Shown: in pieces, positions 1-13,400 of the stretch
Position numbering within the stretch: position 1 is the first letter of the stretch
How the letters are laid out: every line of letters begins with the position of its first letter
Position numbers and translations under genes: made by a program
From: Anaspis maculata
Taxonomy: Eukaryota; Arthropoda; Insecta; Coleoptera; Scraptiidae
Assembly: GCA_949128115.1 (NCBI GenBank)
Contig: OX421966.1
Span: forward strand, 46,931,416 to 46,995,415
Length of the DNA: 64,000 bases
Reading direction: 5' to 3'
Notes under the pieces: model-generated
What the model was told of the DNA's origin: nothing
What the model saw: the letters and a program-made list of their open reading frames with translations, nothing else
Database searches by the model: none

Positions 1-846
1 ATGTTTCGTTTCGTTTCTTTATTCTTTCTGTTTTTTTTTTTTCAACGTCTTATGTTTGTAAATAAATCACCACAACAGGAGAATATTATCTGTGTTTTAT
101 TTCTTGATCCAAGTTTTCTTTTATTTTAGAGATTTTTTTTGCAGGAATGGAATCCAAGCAGCTATCAGCAGGGCTGACGAAGTTCAGGTCTTGGCCATAC
201 ATTTTGTCGTATCGTTTCTTTATTCTTTCTGTTTTTTTCAAAACGTCTTCTGTTTGTAAATAAATCACCACAACAGGAGAATATTATCTGTGTTTTATTT
301 CTTGATCCAAGTTTTCTATTGTTTTAGAGATTTTTTTTGCAGGAATGTAATCCAAGCGGCTATCGGCAGGGCTGACCAAGTTCAGGTCTTGACCATACAT
401 TTTTTCGTATCGTTTCTTTATTCTTTCTGTTTTTTTTCAACGTCTTCTGTTTGTAAATAAATCACCACAACAGGAGAATATCATCTGTGTTTTATTTCTT
501 GATCCAAGTTTTCTTTTGTTTTAGAGAATTTTTTTTGCAGGAATGGAATCCAAGCGGCTATCAGCAGGGCTGACGAAATTCAGGTCTTGGCCATACATTT
601 TGTCGTATCGTTGCTCTATTCTTTCTGTTTTTTCAAAACGTCTTATGTTTGTAAATAAATCACCACAACAGGAAGAAATCATCTGTGTTTTAGTTCTTGA
701 TCCACGTTTTCTTTTGTTTTAGAGAATTTTTTTGCAGAAATGGAATCCAAGCGGCTATCGGCAGGGCTGACCAAGTTCAGGTCTTGGCCATACATTTTTT
801 CGTATCGTTTTTTTATTCTTTCTGTTTTTTTTTTCAACGTCTTATG

Positions 847-1043
847 TTTGTAAATAAATCACCACAACAGGAGAATATCATCTGTGTTTTATTTCTTGAT
901 CCAAGTTTTCTTTTGTTTCAGAGACTTTTTTTGCAGGAATGGAATCCAAGCGGCTATCGGCAGGGCTGACGAAGTTCAGGTTTTGGCCATACATTTTGTC
1001 GTATCGTTTCTTTATTCTTTCTGTTTTTTTAAAACGTCTTATA
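847..1043 (+). repeat. Representative satellite monomer (197 bp)
   Basis: One unit from the tttg of 'tttgtaaataaatc' to just before the next such motif at 1,044. It contains one AATAAA on the + strand, a pyrimidine tract followed by two AG dinucleotides ('tttcagag' and 'tttttgcag'), and the conserved core 'aagcggctatcggcaggg'. Two T-runs of about 7-10 nt per monomer are spaced across the unit, giving regularly placed A/T tracts. I found no internal sub-repeat and no match to the 17-bp CENP-B box pattern. Confidence 0.9.
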
Positions 1044-3546
1044 TTTGTAAATAAATCACCACAACAGGAGAAAATCATCTGTGTTTTAATTCTTGATTCA
1101 AGTTTTCTTTTGTTTTAAAGTTTTTTTTGCAGGAATGGAATCCAAGCGGCTTTCGGCAGGGCTGACGGAGTTCAGGTCTTGGCCATACATTTTTTCGTAT
1201 TGTTTCTTTATTCTTTCTGTTTTTTTTAAAACGTCTTATATTTGTAAATGAATCACCACAACAGGAGAAAATCATCTGTGTTTTAATTCTTGATTCAAGT
1301 TTTCTTTTGATTTAAAGAATTTTTTTTGCAGGAATGGAATCCAAGCGGCTTTCGGCAGGGCTGACGGAGTTCAGGTCTTGGCCATACATTTTTTCGTATT
1401 GTTTCTTTATTCTTTCTGTTTTTTTTTCAACGTCTTATGTTTGTAAATAAATCACCACAACAGGAGAATATCATCTGTGTTTTATTTCTTGATCCAAGTT
1501 TTCTTTTGTTTTAGAGACTTTTTTTGCAGGAATGGAATCCAAGCGGCTATATGCAGGGCTGACGGAGTTCAGGTCTTGGCCATACATTTTGTCGTATCGT
1601 TTCTTTATTCTTTCTGTTTTTTCAAAACGTCTTATATTTGTAAATAAATCACCACAACAGGAGATAATCATCTGTGTTTCAATTCTTGATTCAAGTTTCC
1701 TTTTGTTCTAGAATTTTTTTTTTGCAGGAATGTATTCCAAGCGGCTATCGGAAGGGCTGACCAAGTTCAGGTCTCGGCCATACATTTTTTCGTTTCGTTT
1801 CTTTATTCTTTCTGTTTTTTTCAACGTCTTATGTTTGTAAATAAATCACCCCAACAGGAGAATATCATCTGTGTTTTAATTCTTGATCCAAGTTTTCTTT
1901 TGTTTTAGAGAATTTTTTCTGCAGAAATGTAATCCAAGCGGCTATCGGCAGGGCTGACCAAGTTCAGGTCTTGGCCCTACATTTTTTCGTATCGTTTCTT
2001 TATTCTTTCTGTTTTTTCAAAACGTCTCATGTTTGTAAGAAAATCACCACACAAGGAGAAAATCATCTGTGTTTTAATACTTGATCCACGTTTTCTTTTG
2101 TTTTAGAGAATGTTTTTTGCAGGAATGGAATCCAAGCGGCTATCGGCAGGGCTGACCAAGTTCAGGTCTTGGCCATACATTTTTTCGTATCGTTTCTTTA
2201 TTCTTTCTGTTTTTTTTTTCAACGTCTTATGTTTGTAAATAAATCACCACAACAGGAGAATATCATCTGTGTTTTATTTCTTGATCCAAGTTTTCTTTTG
2301 TTTGAGAGCATTTGTTCTTGCAGGAATGTAATTCAACCGGCTATCGCCAGGGCTGACCAAGTTCAGGTCTCGGCCATACATTTTTTCGTATCGTTTCCTT
2401 ATTCTTTTTTTTTTCAACGTCTTATGTTTGTAAATAGATCACCACAACAGGAGAATATCATCTGTGTTTTATTTCTTGATCCAAGTTTTCTTTTGTTTTA
2501 GAGAATTTTTTTTGCAGGAATGTAATCCAAGCGGCTATCGGCAGGGCTGACCAAGTTCAGGTCTTGGCCATACATTTTTTCGTATCGTTTCTTTATTCTT
2601 TCTGTTTTTTTTTCAACGTCTTCTGTTTGTGAATAAATCACCACAACAGGAGAATATCATCTGTGTTTTATTTCTTGATCCAAGTTTTCTTTTGTTTTAG
2701 AGAATTTTTTTTGCAGGAATGGAATCCAAGCGGCTATCAGCAGGGCTGACGAAATTCAGGTCTTGGCCATACATTTTGTCGTATCGTTGCTCTATTCTTT
2801 CTGTTTTTTCAAAACGTCTTATGTTTGTAAATAAATCACCACAACAGGAAGAAATCATCTGTGTTTTAGTTCTTGATCCACGTTTTCTTTTGTTCTAGAG
2901 AATTTTTTTGCAGAAATGGAATCCAAGCGGCTATCGGCAGGGCTGACCAAGTTCAGGTCTTGGCCATACATTTTTTCGTATCGGTTTTTTATTTTTTCTG
3001 TTTTTTTTTCAACGTCTTATGTTTGTAAATAAATCACCACAACAGGAGAATATCATCTGTGTTTTATTTCTTGATCCAAGTTTTCTTTTGTTTTAGAGAT
3101 TTTTTTTTGCAGGAATGGAATCCTAGCGGCTATCGGCAGGGCTGACCAAGTTCAGGTCTTGGCCATACATTTTGTCGTATCGTTTCTTTATTCTTTCTGT
3201 TTTTTTCAAAACGTCTTATGTTTGTAAATAAATCACCACAACAGGAGAATATTATCTGTGTTTTATTTCTTGATCCAAGTTTTCTTTTATTTTAGGGATT
3301 TTTTTTGCAGGAATGGAATCCAAGCAGCTATCAGCAGGGCTGACGAAGTTTAGGTCTTGGCCATACAATGTTTCGTTTCGTTTCTTTATTCTTTCTTTTT
3401 TTTTTTTTTCAACGTCTCATGTTTGTAAATAAATCACCACAACAGGAGAATATTATCTGTGTTTTATTTCTTGATCCAAGTTTTCTTTTATTTTAGAGAT
3501 TTTTTTGCAGGAATGGAATCCAAGCAGCTATCAGCAGGGCTGACGA

Positions 3547-6500
3547 AGTTCAGGTCTTGGCCATACATTTTGTCGTATCGTTTCTTTATTCTTTCTGTTT
3601 TTTTCAAAACGTCTTATGTTTGTAAATAAATCACCACAACAGGAGAATATCATCTGTGTTTTATTTCTTGATCCAAGTTTTCTTTTGTTTTAGAGATTTT
3701 TTTTGGCAGGAATGTAATCCAAGCGGCTATCGGCAGGGCTGACCAAGTTCAGGTCTTGGCCATACATTTTTTCGTATCGTTTCTTTATTCTTTCTGTTTT
3801 TTTTTCAACGTCTTCTGTTTGTAAATAAATCACCACAACAGGAGAATATCATCTGTGTTTTATTTCTTGATCCAAGTTTTCTTTTGTTTTAGAGAATTTT
3901 TTTTGCAGGAATGGAATCCAAGCGGCTATCAGCAGGGCTGACGAAATTCAGGTCTTGGCCATACATTTTGTCGTATCGTTGCTCTATTCTTTCTGTTTTT
4001 TCAAAACGTCTTATGTTTGTAAATAAATCACCACAACAGGAAGAAATCATCTGTGTTTTAGTTCTTGATCCACGTTTTCTTTTGTTTTAGAGAATTTTTT
4101 TGCAGAAATGGAATCCAAGCGGCTATCGGCAAGGCTGACCAAGTTCAGGTCTTGGCCATACATTTTTTCGTATCGTTTTTTTATTCTTTCTGTTTTTTTT
4201 TCAACGTCTTATGTTTGTAAATAAATCACCACAACAGGAAAATATCATCTGTGTTTTATTTCTTGATCCAAGTTTTCTTTTGTTTCAGAGACTTTTTTTG
4301 CAGGAATGGAATCCAAGCGGTTATCGGCAGGGCTGACGGAGTTCAGGTTTTGGCCATACATTTTGTCGTATCGTTTCTTTATTCTTTCTGTTTTTTTAAA
4401 ACGTCTTATATTTGTAAATAAATCACCACAACAGGAGAAAATCATCTGTGTTTTAATTCTTGATTCAAGTTTTCTTTTGTTTCAAAGAATTTTTTTTGCA
4501 GGAATGGAATCCAAGCGGCTTTCGGCAGGGCTGACGGAGTTCAGGTCTTGGCCATACATTCTTTCGTATCGTTTCTTTATTCTTTCTGTTTTTTTTTTCA
4601 ACGTCTTATGTTTGTAAATGAATCACCACAACAGGAGAATATCATCTGTATTTTATTTCCTGATCCAAGTTTTCTTTTTGTTCTAGAGAATTTTTTTTGC
4701 AGGAATATAATCCAAGCGGCTATCGGCAGGGCTGACCAAGTTCAGGTCTTGGCCATACATTTTTTCGTATCGTTTTCTTATTCTTTTTGTTTTTTTTTTC
4801 AACGTCTTACGTTTGTTAATAATTCACCACAACAGGAGAATATCATCTGTGTTTTATTTCTTGATCCAAGTTTTCTTTTGTTTTAGAGATTTTTTTTGCA
4901 GGAATGGAATCCAAGCGGCTATCGGCAGGGCTGACGAAGTTCAGGTCTTGGCCATACATTTTGTCGTATCGTTTCTCCATTCTTTCTGTTTTTTTAAACG
5001 TCTAATGTTTGTAAATAGATCACCACAACAGGAGAATATCATCTGTGTTTTATTTCTTGATCCAAGTTTTCTTTTGTTTTAGAGACTTTTTTTGCAGGAA
5101 TGGAATCCAAGCGGCTATATGCAGGGCTGACGAAGTTCAGGTCTTGGCCATACAATGTTTCGTTTCGTTTCTTTATTCTTTCTGTTTTTTTTTTCAACGT
5201 CTTATGTTTGTAAATAAATCACCACAACAGGAGAATATTATCTGTGTTTTATTTCTTGATCCAAGTTTTCTTCTATTTTAGAGATTTTTTTTGCAGGAAT
5301 GGAATCCAAGCAGCTATCAGCAGGGCTGACGAAGTTCAGGTCTTGGCCATACATTTTGTCGTATCGTTTCTTTATTCTTTCTGTTTTTTTCAAAACGTCT
5401 TATGTTTGTAAATGAATCACCACAACAGGAGAATATCATCTGTTTCATTTCTTGATCCAAGTTTTTTTTTGTTTTAGAGTTTTTTTTTGCAGGAATGTAA
5501 TCCAAGCGGCTATCGGCAGGGCTGACCAAGTTCAGGTCTTGGCCATACATTTTTTCCGTATCGTTTCTTTATTCTTTCTGTTTTTTTTCAACGTCTTCTG
5601 TTTGTAAATAAATCACCTCAACAGGAGAATATCATCTGTGTTTTATTTCTTGATCCAAGTTTTCTTTTGTTTTAGAGAATTTTTTTTGCAGGAATGGAAT
5701 CCAAGCGGCTATTAGCAGGGCTGACGAAATTCAGGTCTTGGCCATACATTTTGTCGTATCGTTGCTCTATTCTTTCTGTTTTTTCAAAACGTCTTATGTT
5801 TGTAAATAAATCACCACAACAGGAAGAAATCATCTGTGTTTTAGTTCTTGATCCACGTTTTCTTTTGTTTTAGAGAATTTTTTTGCAGAAATGGAATCCA
5901 AGCGGCTATCGGCAGGGCTGACCAAGTTCAGGTCTTGGCCATACATATTTTTGTATCGTTTTTTTATTCTTTCTGTTTTTTTTTTTTCAACGTCTTATGT
6001 TTGTAAATAAATCACCACAACAGGAGAATATCATCTGTGTTTTATTTCTTGATCCAAGTTTTCTTTTGTTTCAGAGACTTTTTTTGCAGGAATGGAATCC
6101 AAGCGGCTATCGGCAGGGCTGACGGAGTTCAGGTTTTGGCCATACATTTTGTCGTATCGTTTCTTTATTCTTTCTGTTTTTTTAAAACGTCTTATATTTG
6201 TAAATAAATCACCACAACAGGAGAAAATCATCTGTGTTTTAATTCTTGATTCAAGTTTTCTTTTGTTTTAAAGAATTTTTTTTGCAGGAATGGAATCCAA
6301 GCGGCTTTCGGCAGGGCTGACGGAGTTCAGGTCTTGGCCATACATTTTTTCGTATTGTTTCTTTATTCTTTGTGTTTTTTTTTTCAACGTCTTATGTTTG
6401 TAAATGAATCACCACAACAGGAGAATATCATCTGTGTTTTATTTCCTGATCCAAGTTTTCTTTTTGTTCTAGAGAATTTTTTTTGCAGGAATATAATCCA

Positions 6501-9500
6501 AGCGGCTATCGGCAGGGCTGACCAAGTTCAGGTCTTGGCCATACATTTTTTCGTATCGTTTTCTTATTCTTTTTGTTTTTTTTTTCAACGTCTTACGTTT
6601 GTTAATAAATCACCACAACAGGAGAATATCATCTGTGTTTTATTTCTTGATCCAAGTTTTCTTTTGTTTTAGAGATTTTTTTTGCAGGAATGGAATCCAA
6701 GCGGCTATCGGCAGGGCTGACGAAGTTCAGGTCTTGGCCATACATTTTGTCGTATCGTTTCTCCATTCTTTCTGTTTTTTTAAACGTCTAATGTTTGTAA
6801 ATAGATCACCACAACAGGAGAATATCATCTGTGTTTTATTTCTTGATCCAAGTTTTCTTTTGTTTTAGAGACTTTTTTTGCAGGAATGGAATCCAAGCGG
6901 CTATATGCAGGGCTGACGGAGTTCAGGTCTTGGCCATACATTTTGTCGTATCGTTTCTTTATTCTTTCTGTTTTTTTCAAAACGTCTTATATTTGTAAAT
7001 AAATTACCACAACAGGAGAAAATCATCTGTGTTTCAATTCTTGATTCAAGTTTCCTTCTGTTTTAGAATTTTTTTTTTGCAGGAATGTATTCCAAGCGGC
7101 TATCGGAAGGGCTGACCAAGTTCAGGTCTCGGCCATACATTTTTTCGTTTCGTTTCTTTATTCTTTCTGTTTTCTTCAACGTCTTATGTTTGTAAATAAA
7201 TCACCCCAACAGGAGAATATCATCTGTGTTTTAATTCTTGATCCAAGTTTTCTTTTGTTTTAGAGAATTTTTTCTGCAGGAATGTAATCCAAGCGGCTAT
7301 CGGCAGGGCTGACCAAGTTCAGGTCTTGGCCATACATTTTTTCGTATCGTTTCTTTATTCTTTCTGTTTTTTTTTCAACGTCTTATGTTTGTAAATAAAT
7401 CACCACAACAGGAGAATATCATCTGTGTTTTATTTCGTGATCCAAGTTTTCTTTCGTTTTAGAGATTTTTTTTGCAGGGATGAAATCCAAGCGGCTATCG
7501 GCAGGGCTGACGGAGTTCAGGTCTTGGCCATACATTTTCTCGTATCGTTTCTCCATTCTTTTTGTTTTTTTTAAACGTCTTATGTTTGTAAATAAATCAC
7601 CACAACAGGAGAATATCATCTGTGTTTTATTTCTTGATCCAAGTTTTCTTTTGTTTTAGAGAATTTTTTTTGCAGGAATGTAATCCAAGCGGCTATCGGC
7701 AGGGCTGACCAAGTTCAGGTCTTGGCCATACATTTTTTCGTATCGTTTCTTTATTCTTTCTGTTTTTTTTTCAACGTTTCCTGTTTGTGAATAAATCACC
7801 ACAACAGGAGAATATCATCTGTGTTTTATTTCTTGATCCAAGTTTTCTTTTGTTTCAGAGAATTTTTTTTGCAGGAATGGAATCCAAGCGGCTATCAGCA
7901 GGGCTGACGAAATTCAGGTCTTGGCCATACATTTTGTCGTATCGTTTCTTTATTCTTTCTGTTTTTTTTTCAACGTCTTATGTTTGTAAATAAATCACCA
8001 CAACAGGAGAATATTATCTGTGTTTTATTTCTTGATCCAAGTTTTGTTTTGTTTTAGAGATTTATTTTGCTGGAATGGAATCCAAGCGGCTATTGGCAGG
8101 GCTGACGGAGTTCAGGTTTTGGCCATACATTTTGTCGTATCGTTCTTCCATTCTTTCTGTTTTTTTAAACGTCTAATGTTTGTAAATAAATCACCACAAC
8201 AGGAGAATATCATCTGTGTTTTATTTCTTGATCCAAGTTTTCTTTTGTTCGAGAGCATTTTTTTTTGCAGGAATGTAATTCAAGCGGCTATCGGCAGGGC
8301 TGACCAAGTTCAGGTTTCGGCCATACATTTTTTCGTATCGTTTCTTTATTCTTTTTTTTTTCAACGTCTTATGTTTGTAAATAAATTACCACAACAGGAG
8401 AATATCATCTGTGTTTTATTTCTTGATCCAAGTTTTCTTTCGTTTTAGAGATTTTTTTTGCAGGGATGAAATCCAAGCGGCTATCGGCAGGGCTGACAAA
8501 GTTCAGGTCTTGGCCATACATTTTGTCGTATCGTTTCTTTATTCTTTCTGTTTTTTTCAAAACGTCTTATGTTTGTAAATAAATCACCACAACAGGAGAA
8601 AATCATCTGTGTTTTAATTCTTGATCCACGTTCTCTTTTGTTTTAGAGAATTTTTTTGCAGGAATGGAATCCAAGCGGCTATCGGCAGGGCTGACCAAGT
8701 TCAGGTCTTGGCCATACATTTTTTCGTATCGTTTCTTTATTCTTTCTGTTTTCTTTCAACGTCTTATGTTTGTAAATAAATCACCACAACAGGAGAATAT
8801 CATCTGTGTTTTATTTCCTAATCCAAGTTTTCTTTTGTTTCAGAGAATTTTTTTTGCAGAAATGGAATCCAAGCGGCTATCGGCAGGGCGGACTAAGTTC
8901 AGGTCTTGGCCATACATTTTGTCGTATCGTTTCTTCATCCTTCCTGTTTTTTTTCAAACGTCTTATGTTTGTAAATAAATCACCACAACAGGAGAAAATC
9001 ATCTGTGTTTTAATTCTTGATTCAAGTTTTCTTTTGTTTCAGAGAATTTTTTTTGCAGGAATGTATTCCAAGCGGCTATCGGGAGGGCTGACCAAGTTCA
9101 GGTCTTGGCCATACATTTTGTCGTATTGTTTCTCCATTCTTTCTGTTTTTTTAAAACGTCTAATGTTTGTAAATAAATCACCACAACAGGAGAATATCAT
9201 CTGTGTTTTATTTCTTGATCCAAGTTTTCTTTTGTTTTAGAGAATTTTTTTGCAGGAATGGAATCCAAGCGGCTACCAGCAGGGCTGACGAAGTTCAGGT
9301 CCTGGCCATACATTTTGTCGTATCGTTTCTTTATTCTTTCTGTTTTTTTTTCAACGTCTTGTGTTTGTAAATAAATCACCACAACAGGAGAAAATCATCT
9401 GTGTTTTAATTCTTGATTCAAGTTTTTTTTTGTTTTAGAGAATTTTTTTTGCAGGAATGTATTCCAAGCGGCTATCGGCAGGGCTGACGACGTTCGGGTA

Positions 9501-10481
9501 TTGGCCATACATTTTGTCGTATCGTTTCTCTATTCTTTCTCTTTTTTTAAAACGTCTTATGTTTGTAAATAAATCACCACAACAGGAGAATATCATCTGT
9601 GTTCTATTTCTTGATCCAAGTTTTCTTTTGTTTTAGTGATTTTTTTTGCAGGAATGGAATCCAAGCGGTTATCGGCAGGGCTGACGAAGTTCAGGTCTTG
9701 GCCATACATTTTGTCGTATCGTTTCTCCATTCTTTCTGTTTTTTTTAAACGTCTTATGTTTGTAAATAAATCACCACAACAGGAGAAAATCATCTGTTTA
9801 ATTCTTGATTCAAGTTTTCTTTTGTTTTAGAGAATTTTTTCTGCAGGAATGTAATCCAAGCGGCTATCGGCAAGGCTGACCAAGTTCAGGTCTTGGCCAT
9901 ACATTTTTTCGTATCGTTTCTTTATTCTTTCTGTTTTTTTTTTCAACGTCTTATGTTTGTAAATAAATCACCACAACAGGAAAAAATCATCTGTGTTTTA
10001 ATTCTTGATTCAAGTTTTCTTTTGTTTTAAAGAATTTTTTTTGCAGGAATGGAATCCAAGCGGCTTTCGGCAGGGCTGACGGAGTTCAGGTCTTGGCCAT
10101 ACATTTTTTCGTATTGTTTCTTTATTCTTTCTGTTTTTTTTTTCAACGTCTTATGTTTGTAAATAAATCACCACAACAGGAGAAAATCATCTGTGTTTTA
10201 ATTCTTGATTCAAGTTTTCTTTTGTTTTAAAGAATTTTTTTTGCAGGAATGGAATCCAAGCGGCTATATGCAGGGCTGACGGAGTTCAGGTCTTGGCCAT
10301 ACATTTTTTCGTATTGTTTCTTTATTCTTTCTGTTTTTTTTTTCAACGTCTTATGTTTGTAAATAAATCACCACAACAGGAGAATATCATCTGTGTTTTA
10401 TTTCTTGATCCAAGTTTTCTTTTGTTTTAGAGACTTTTTTTGCAGGAATGGAATCCAAGCGGCTATATGCAGGGCTGACGG
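3547..10481 (+). repeat. Higher-order repeat 1, copy 1 (6,935 bp, 35 monomers)
   Basis: Every variant site I compared in this block reappears 6,935 bp downstream, including rare variants: the extra G in 'ttttggcagg' near 3,700 and 10,635, the 'gttaataattcacc' variant near 4,815 and 11,750, and the doubled-C 'ttttttccgtatcg' near 5,553 and 12,488. 6,935 bp equals 35 monomers of about 198.1 bp. The left limit is set by a mismatch at 3,546 against 10,481. The copy is immediately adjacent, so this is a tandem duplication of a 35-monomer block. Confidence 0.9.
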
Positions 10482-13400
10482 AGTTCAGGTCTTGGCCATA
10501 CATTTTGTCGTATCGTTTCTTTATTCTTTCTGTTTTTTTCAAAACGTCTTATGTTTGTAAATAAATCACCACAACAGGAGAATATCATCTGTGTTTTATT
10601 TCTTGATCCAAGTTTTCTTTTGTTTTAGAGATTTTTTTTGGCAGGAATGTAATCCAAGCGGCTATCGGCAGGGCTGACCAAGTTCAGGTCTTGGCCATAC
10701 ATTTTTTCGTATCGTTTCTTTATTCTTTCTGTTTTTTTTTCAACGTCTTCTGTTTGTAAATAAATCACCACAACAGGAGAATATCATCTGTGTTTTATTT
10801 CTTGATCCAAGTTTTCTTTTGTTTTAGAGAATTTTTTTTGCAGGAATGGAATCCAAGCGGCTATCAGCAGGGCTGACGAAATTCAGGTCTTGGCCATACA
10901 TTTTGTCGTATCGTTGCTCTATTCTTTCTGTTTTTTCAAAACGTCTTATGTTTGTAAATAAATCACCACAACAGGAAGAAATCATCTGTGTTTTAGTTCT
11001 TGATCCACGTTTTCTTTTGTTTTAGAGAATTTTTTTGCAGAAATGGAATCCAAGCGGCTATCGGCAAGGCTGACCAAGTTCAGGTCTTGGCCATACATTT
11101 TTTCGTATCGTTTTTTTATTCTTTCTGTTTTTTTTTCAACGTCTTATGTTTGTAAATAAATCACCACAACAGGAAAATATCATCTGTGTTTTATTTCTTG
11201 ATCCAAGTTTTCTTTTGTTTCAGAGACTTTTTTTGCAGGAATGGAATCCAAGCGGTTATCGGCAGGGCTGACGGAGTTCAGGTTTTGGCCATACATTTTG
11301 TCGTATCGTTTCTTTATTCTTTCTGTTTTTTTAAAACGTCTTATATTTGTAAATAAATCACCACAACAGGAGAAAATCATCTGTGTTTTAATTCTTGATT
11401 CAAGTTTTCTTTTGTTTCAAAGAATTTTTTTTGCAGGAATGGAATCCAAGCGGCTTTCGGCAGGGCTGACGGAGTTCAGGTCTTGGCCATACATTCTTTC
11501 GTATCGTTTCTTTATTCTTTCTGTTTTTTTTTTCAACGTCTTATGTTTGTAAATGAATCACCACAACAGGAGAATATCATCTGTATTTTATTTCCTGATC
11601 CAAGTTTTCTTTTTGTTCTAGAGAATTTTTTTTGCAGGAATATAATCCAAGCGGCTATCGGCAGGGCTGACCAAGTTCAGGTCTTGGCCATACATTTTTT
11701 CGTATCGTTTTCTTATTCTTTTTGTTTTTTTTTTCAACGTCTTACGTTTGTTAATAATTCACCACAACAGGAGAATATCATCTGTGTTTTATTTCTTGAT
11801 CCAAGTTTTCTTTTGTTTTAGAGATTTTTTTTGCAGGAATGGAATCCAAGCGGCTATCGGCAGGGCTGACGAAGTTCAGGTCTTGGCCATACATTTTGTC
11901 GTATCGTTTCTCCATTCTTTCTGTTTTTTTAAACGTCTAATGTTTGTAAATAGATCACCACAACAGGAGAATATCATCTGTGTTTTATTTCTTGATCCAA
12001 GTTTTCTTTTGTTTTAGAGACTTTTTTTGCAGGAATGGAATCCAAGCGGCTATATGCAGGGCTGACGAAGTTCAGGTCTTGGCCATACAATGTTTCGTTT
12101 CGTTTCTTTATTCTTTCTGTTTTTTTTTTCAACGTCTTATGTTTGTAAATAAATCACCACAACAGGAGAATATTATCTGTGTTTTATTTCTTGATCCAAG
12201 TTTTCTTCTATTTTAGAGATTTTTTTTGCAGGAATGGAATCCAAGCAGCTATCAGCAGGGCTGACGAAGTTCAGGTCTTGGCCATACATTTTGTCGTATC
12301 GTTTCTTTATTCTTTCTGTTTTTTTCAAAACGTCTTATGTTTGTAAATGAATCACCACAACAGGAGAATATCATCTGTTTCATTTCTTGATCCAAGTTTT
12401 TTTTTGTTTTAGAGTTTTTTTTTGCAGGAATGTAATCCAAGCGGCTATCGGCAGGGCTGACCAAGTTCAGGTCTTGGCCATACATTTTTTCCGTATCGTT
12501 TCTTTATTCTTTCTGTTTTTTTTCAACGTCTTCTGTTTGTAAATAAATCACCTCAACAGGAGAATATCATCTGTGTTTTATTTCTTGATCCAAGTTTTCT
12601 TTTGTTTTAGAGAATTTTTTTTGCAGGAATGGAATCCAAGCGGCTATTAGCAGGGCTGACGAAATTCAGGTCTTGGCCATACATTTTGTCGTATCGTTGC
12701 TCTATTCTTTCTGTTTTTTCAAAACGTCTTATGTTTGTAAATAAATCACCACAACAGGAAGAAATCATCTGTGTTTTAGTTCTTGATCCACGTTTTCTTT
12801 TGTTTTAGAGAATTTTTTTGCAGAAATGGAATCCAAGCGGCTATCGGCAGGGCTGACCAAGTTCAGGTCTTGGCCATACATATTTTTGTATCGTTTTTTT
12901 ATTCTTTCTGTTTTTTTTTTTTCAACGTCTTATGTTTGTAAATAAATCACCACAACAGGAGAATATCATCTGTGTTTTATTTCTTGATCCAAGTTTTCTT
13001 TTGTTTCAGAGACTTTTTTTGCAGGAATGGAATCCAAGCGGCTATCGGCAGGGCTGACGGAGTTCAGGTTTTGGCCATACATTTTGTCGTATCGTTTCTT
13101 TATTCTTTCTGTTTTTTTAAAACGTCTTATATTTGTAAATAAATCACCACAACAGGAGAAAATCATCTGTGTTTTAATTCTTGATTCAAGCTTTCTTTTG
13201 TTTTAAAGAATTTTTTTTGCAGGAATGGAATCCAAGCGGCTTTCGGCAGGGCTGACGGAGTTCAGGTCTTGGCCATACATTTTTTCGTATTGTTTCTTTA
13301 TTCTTTGTGTTTTTTTTTTCAACGTCTTATGTTTGTAAATGAATCACCACAACAGGAGAATATCATCTGTGTTTTATTTCCTGATCCAAGTTTTCTTTTT

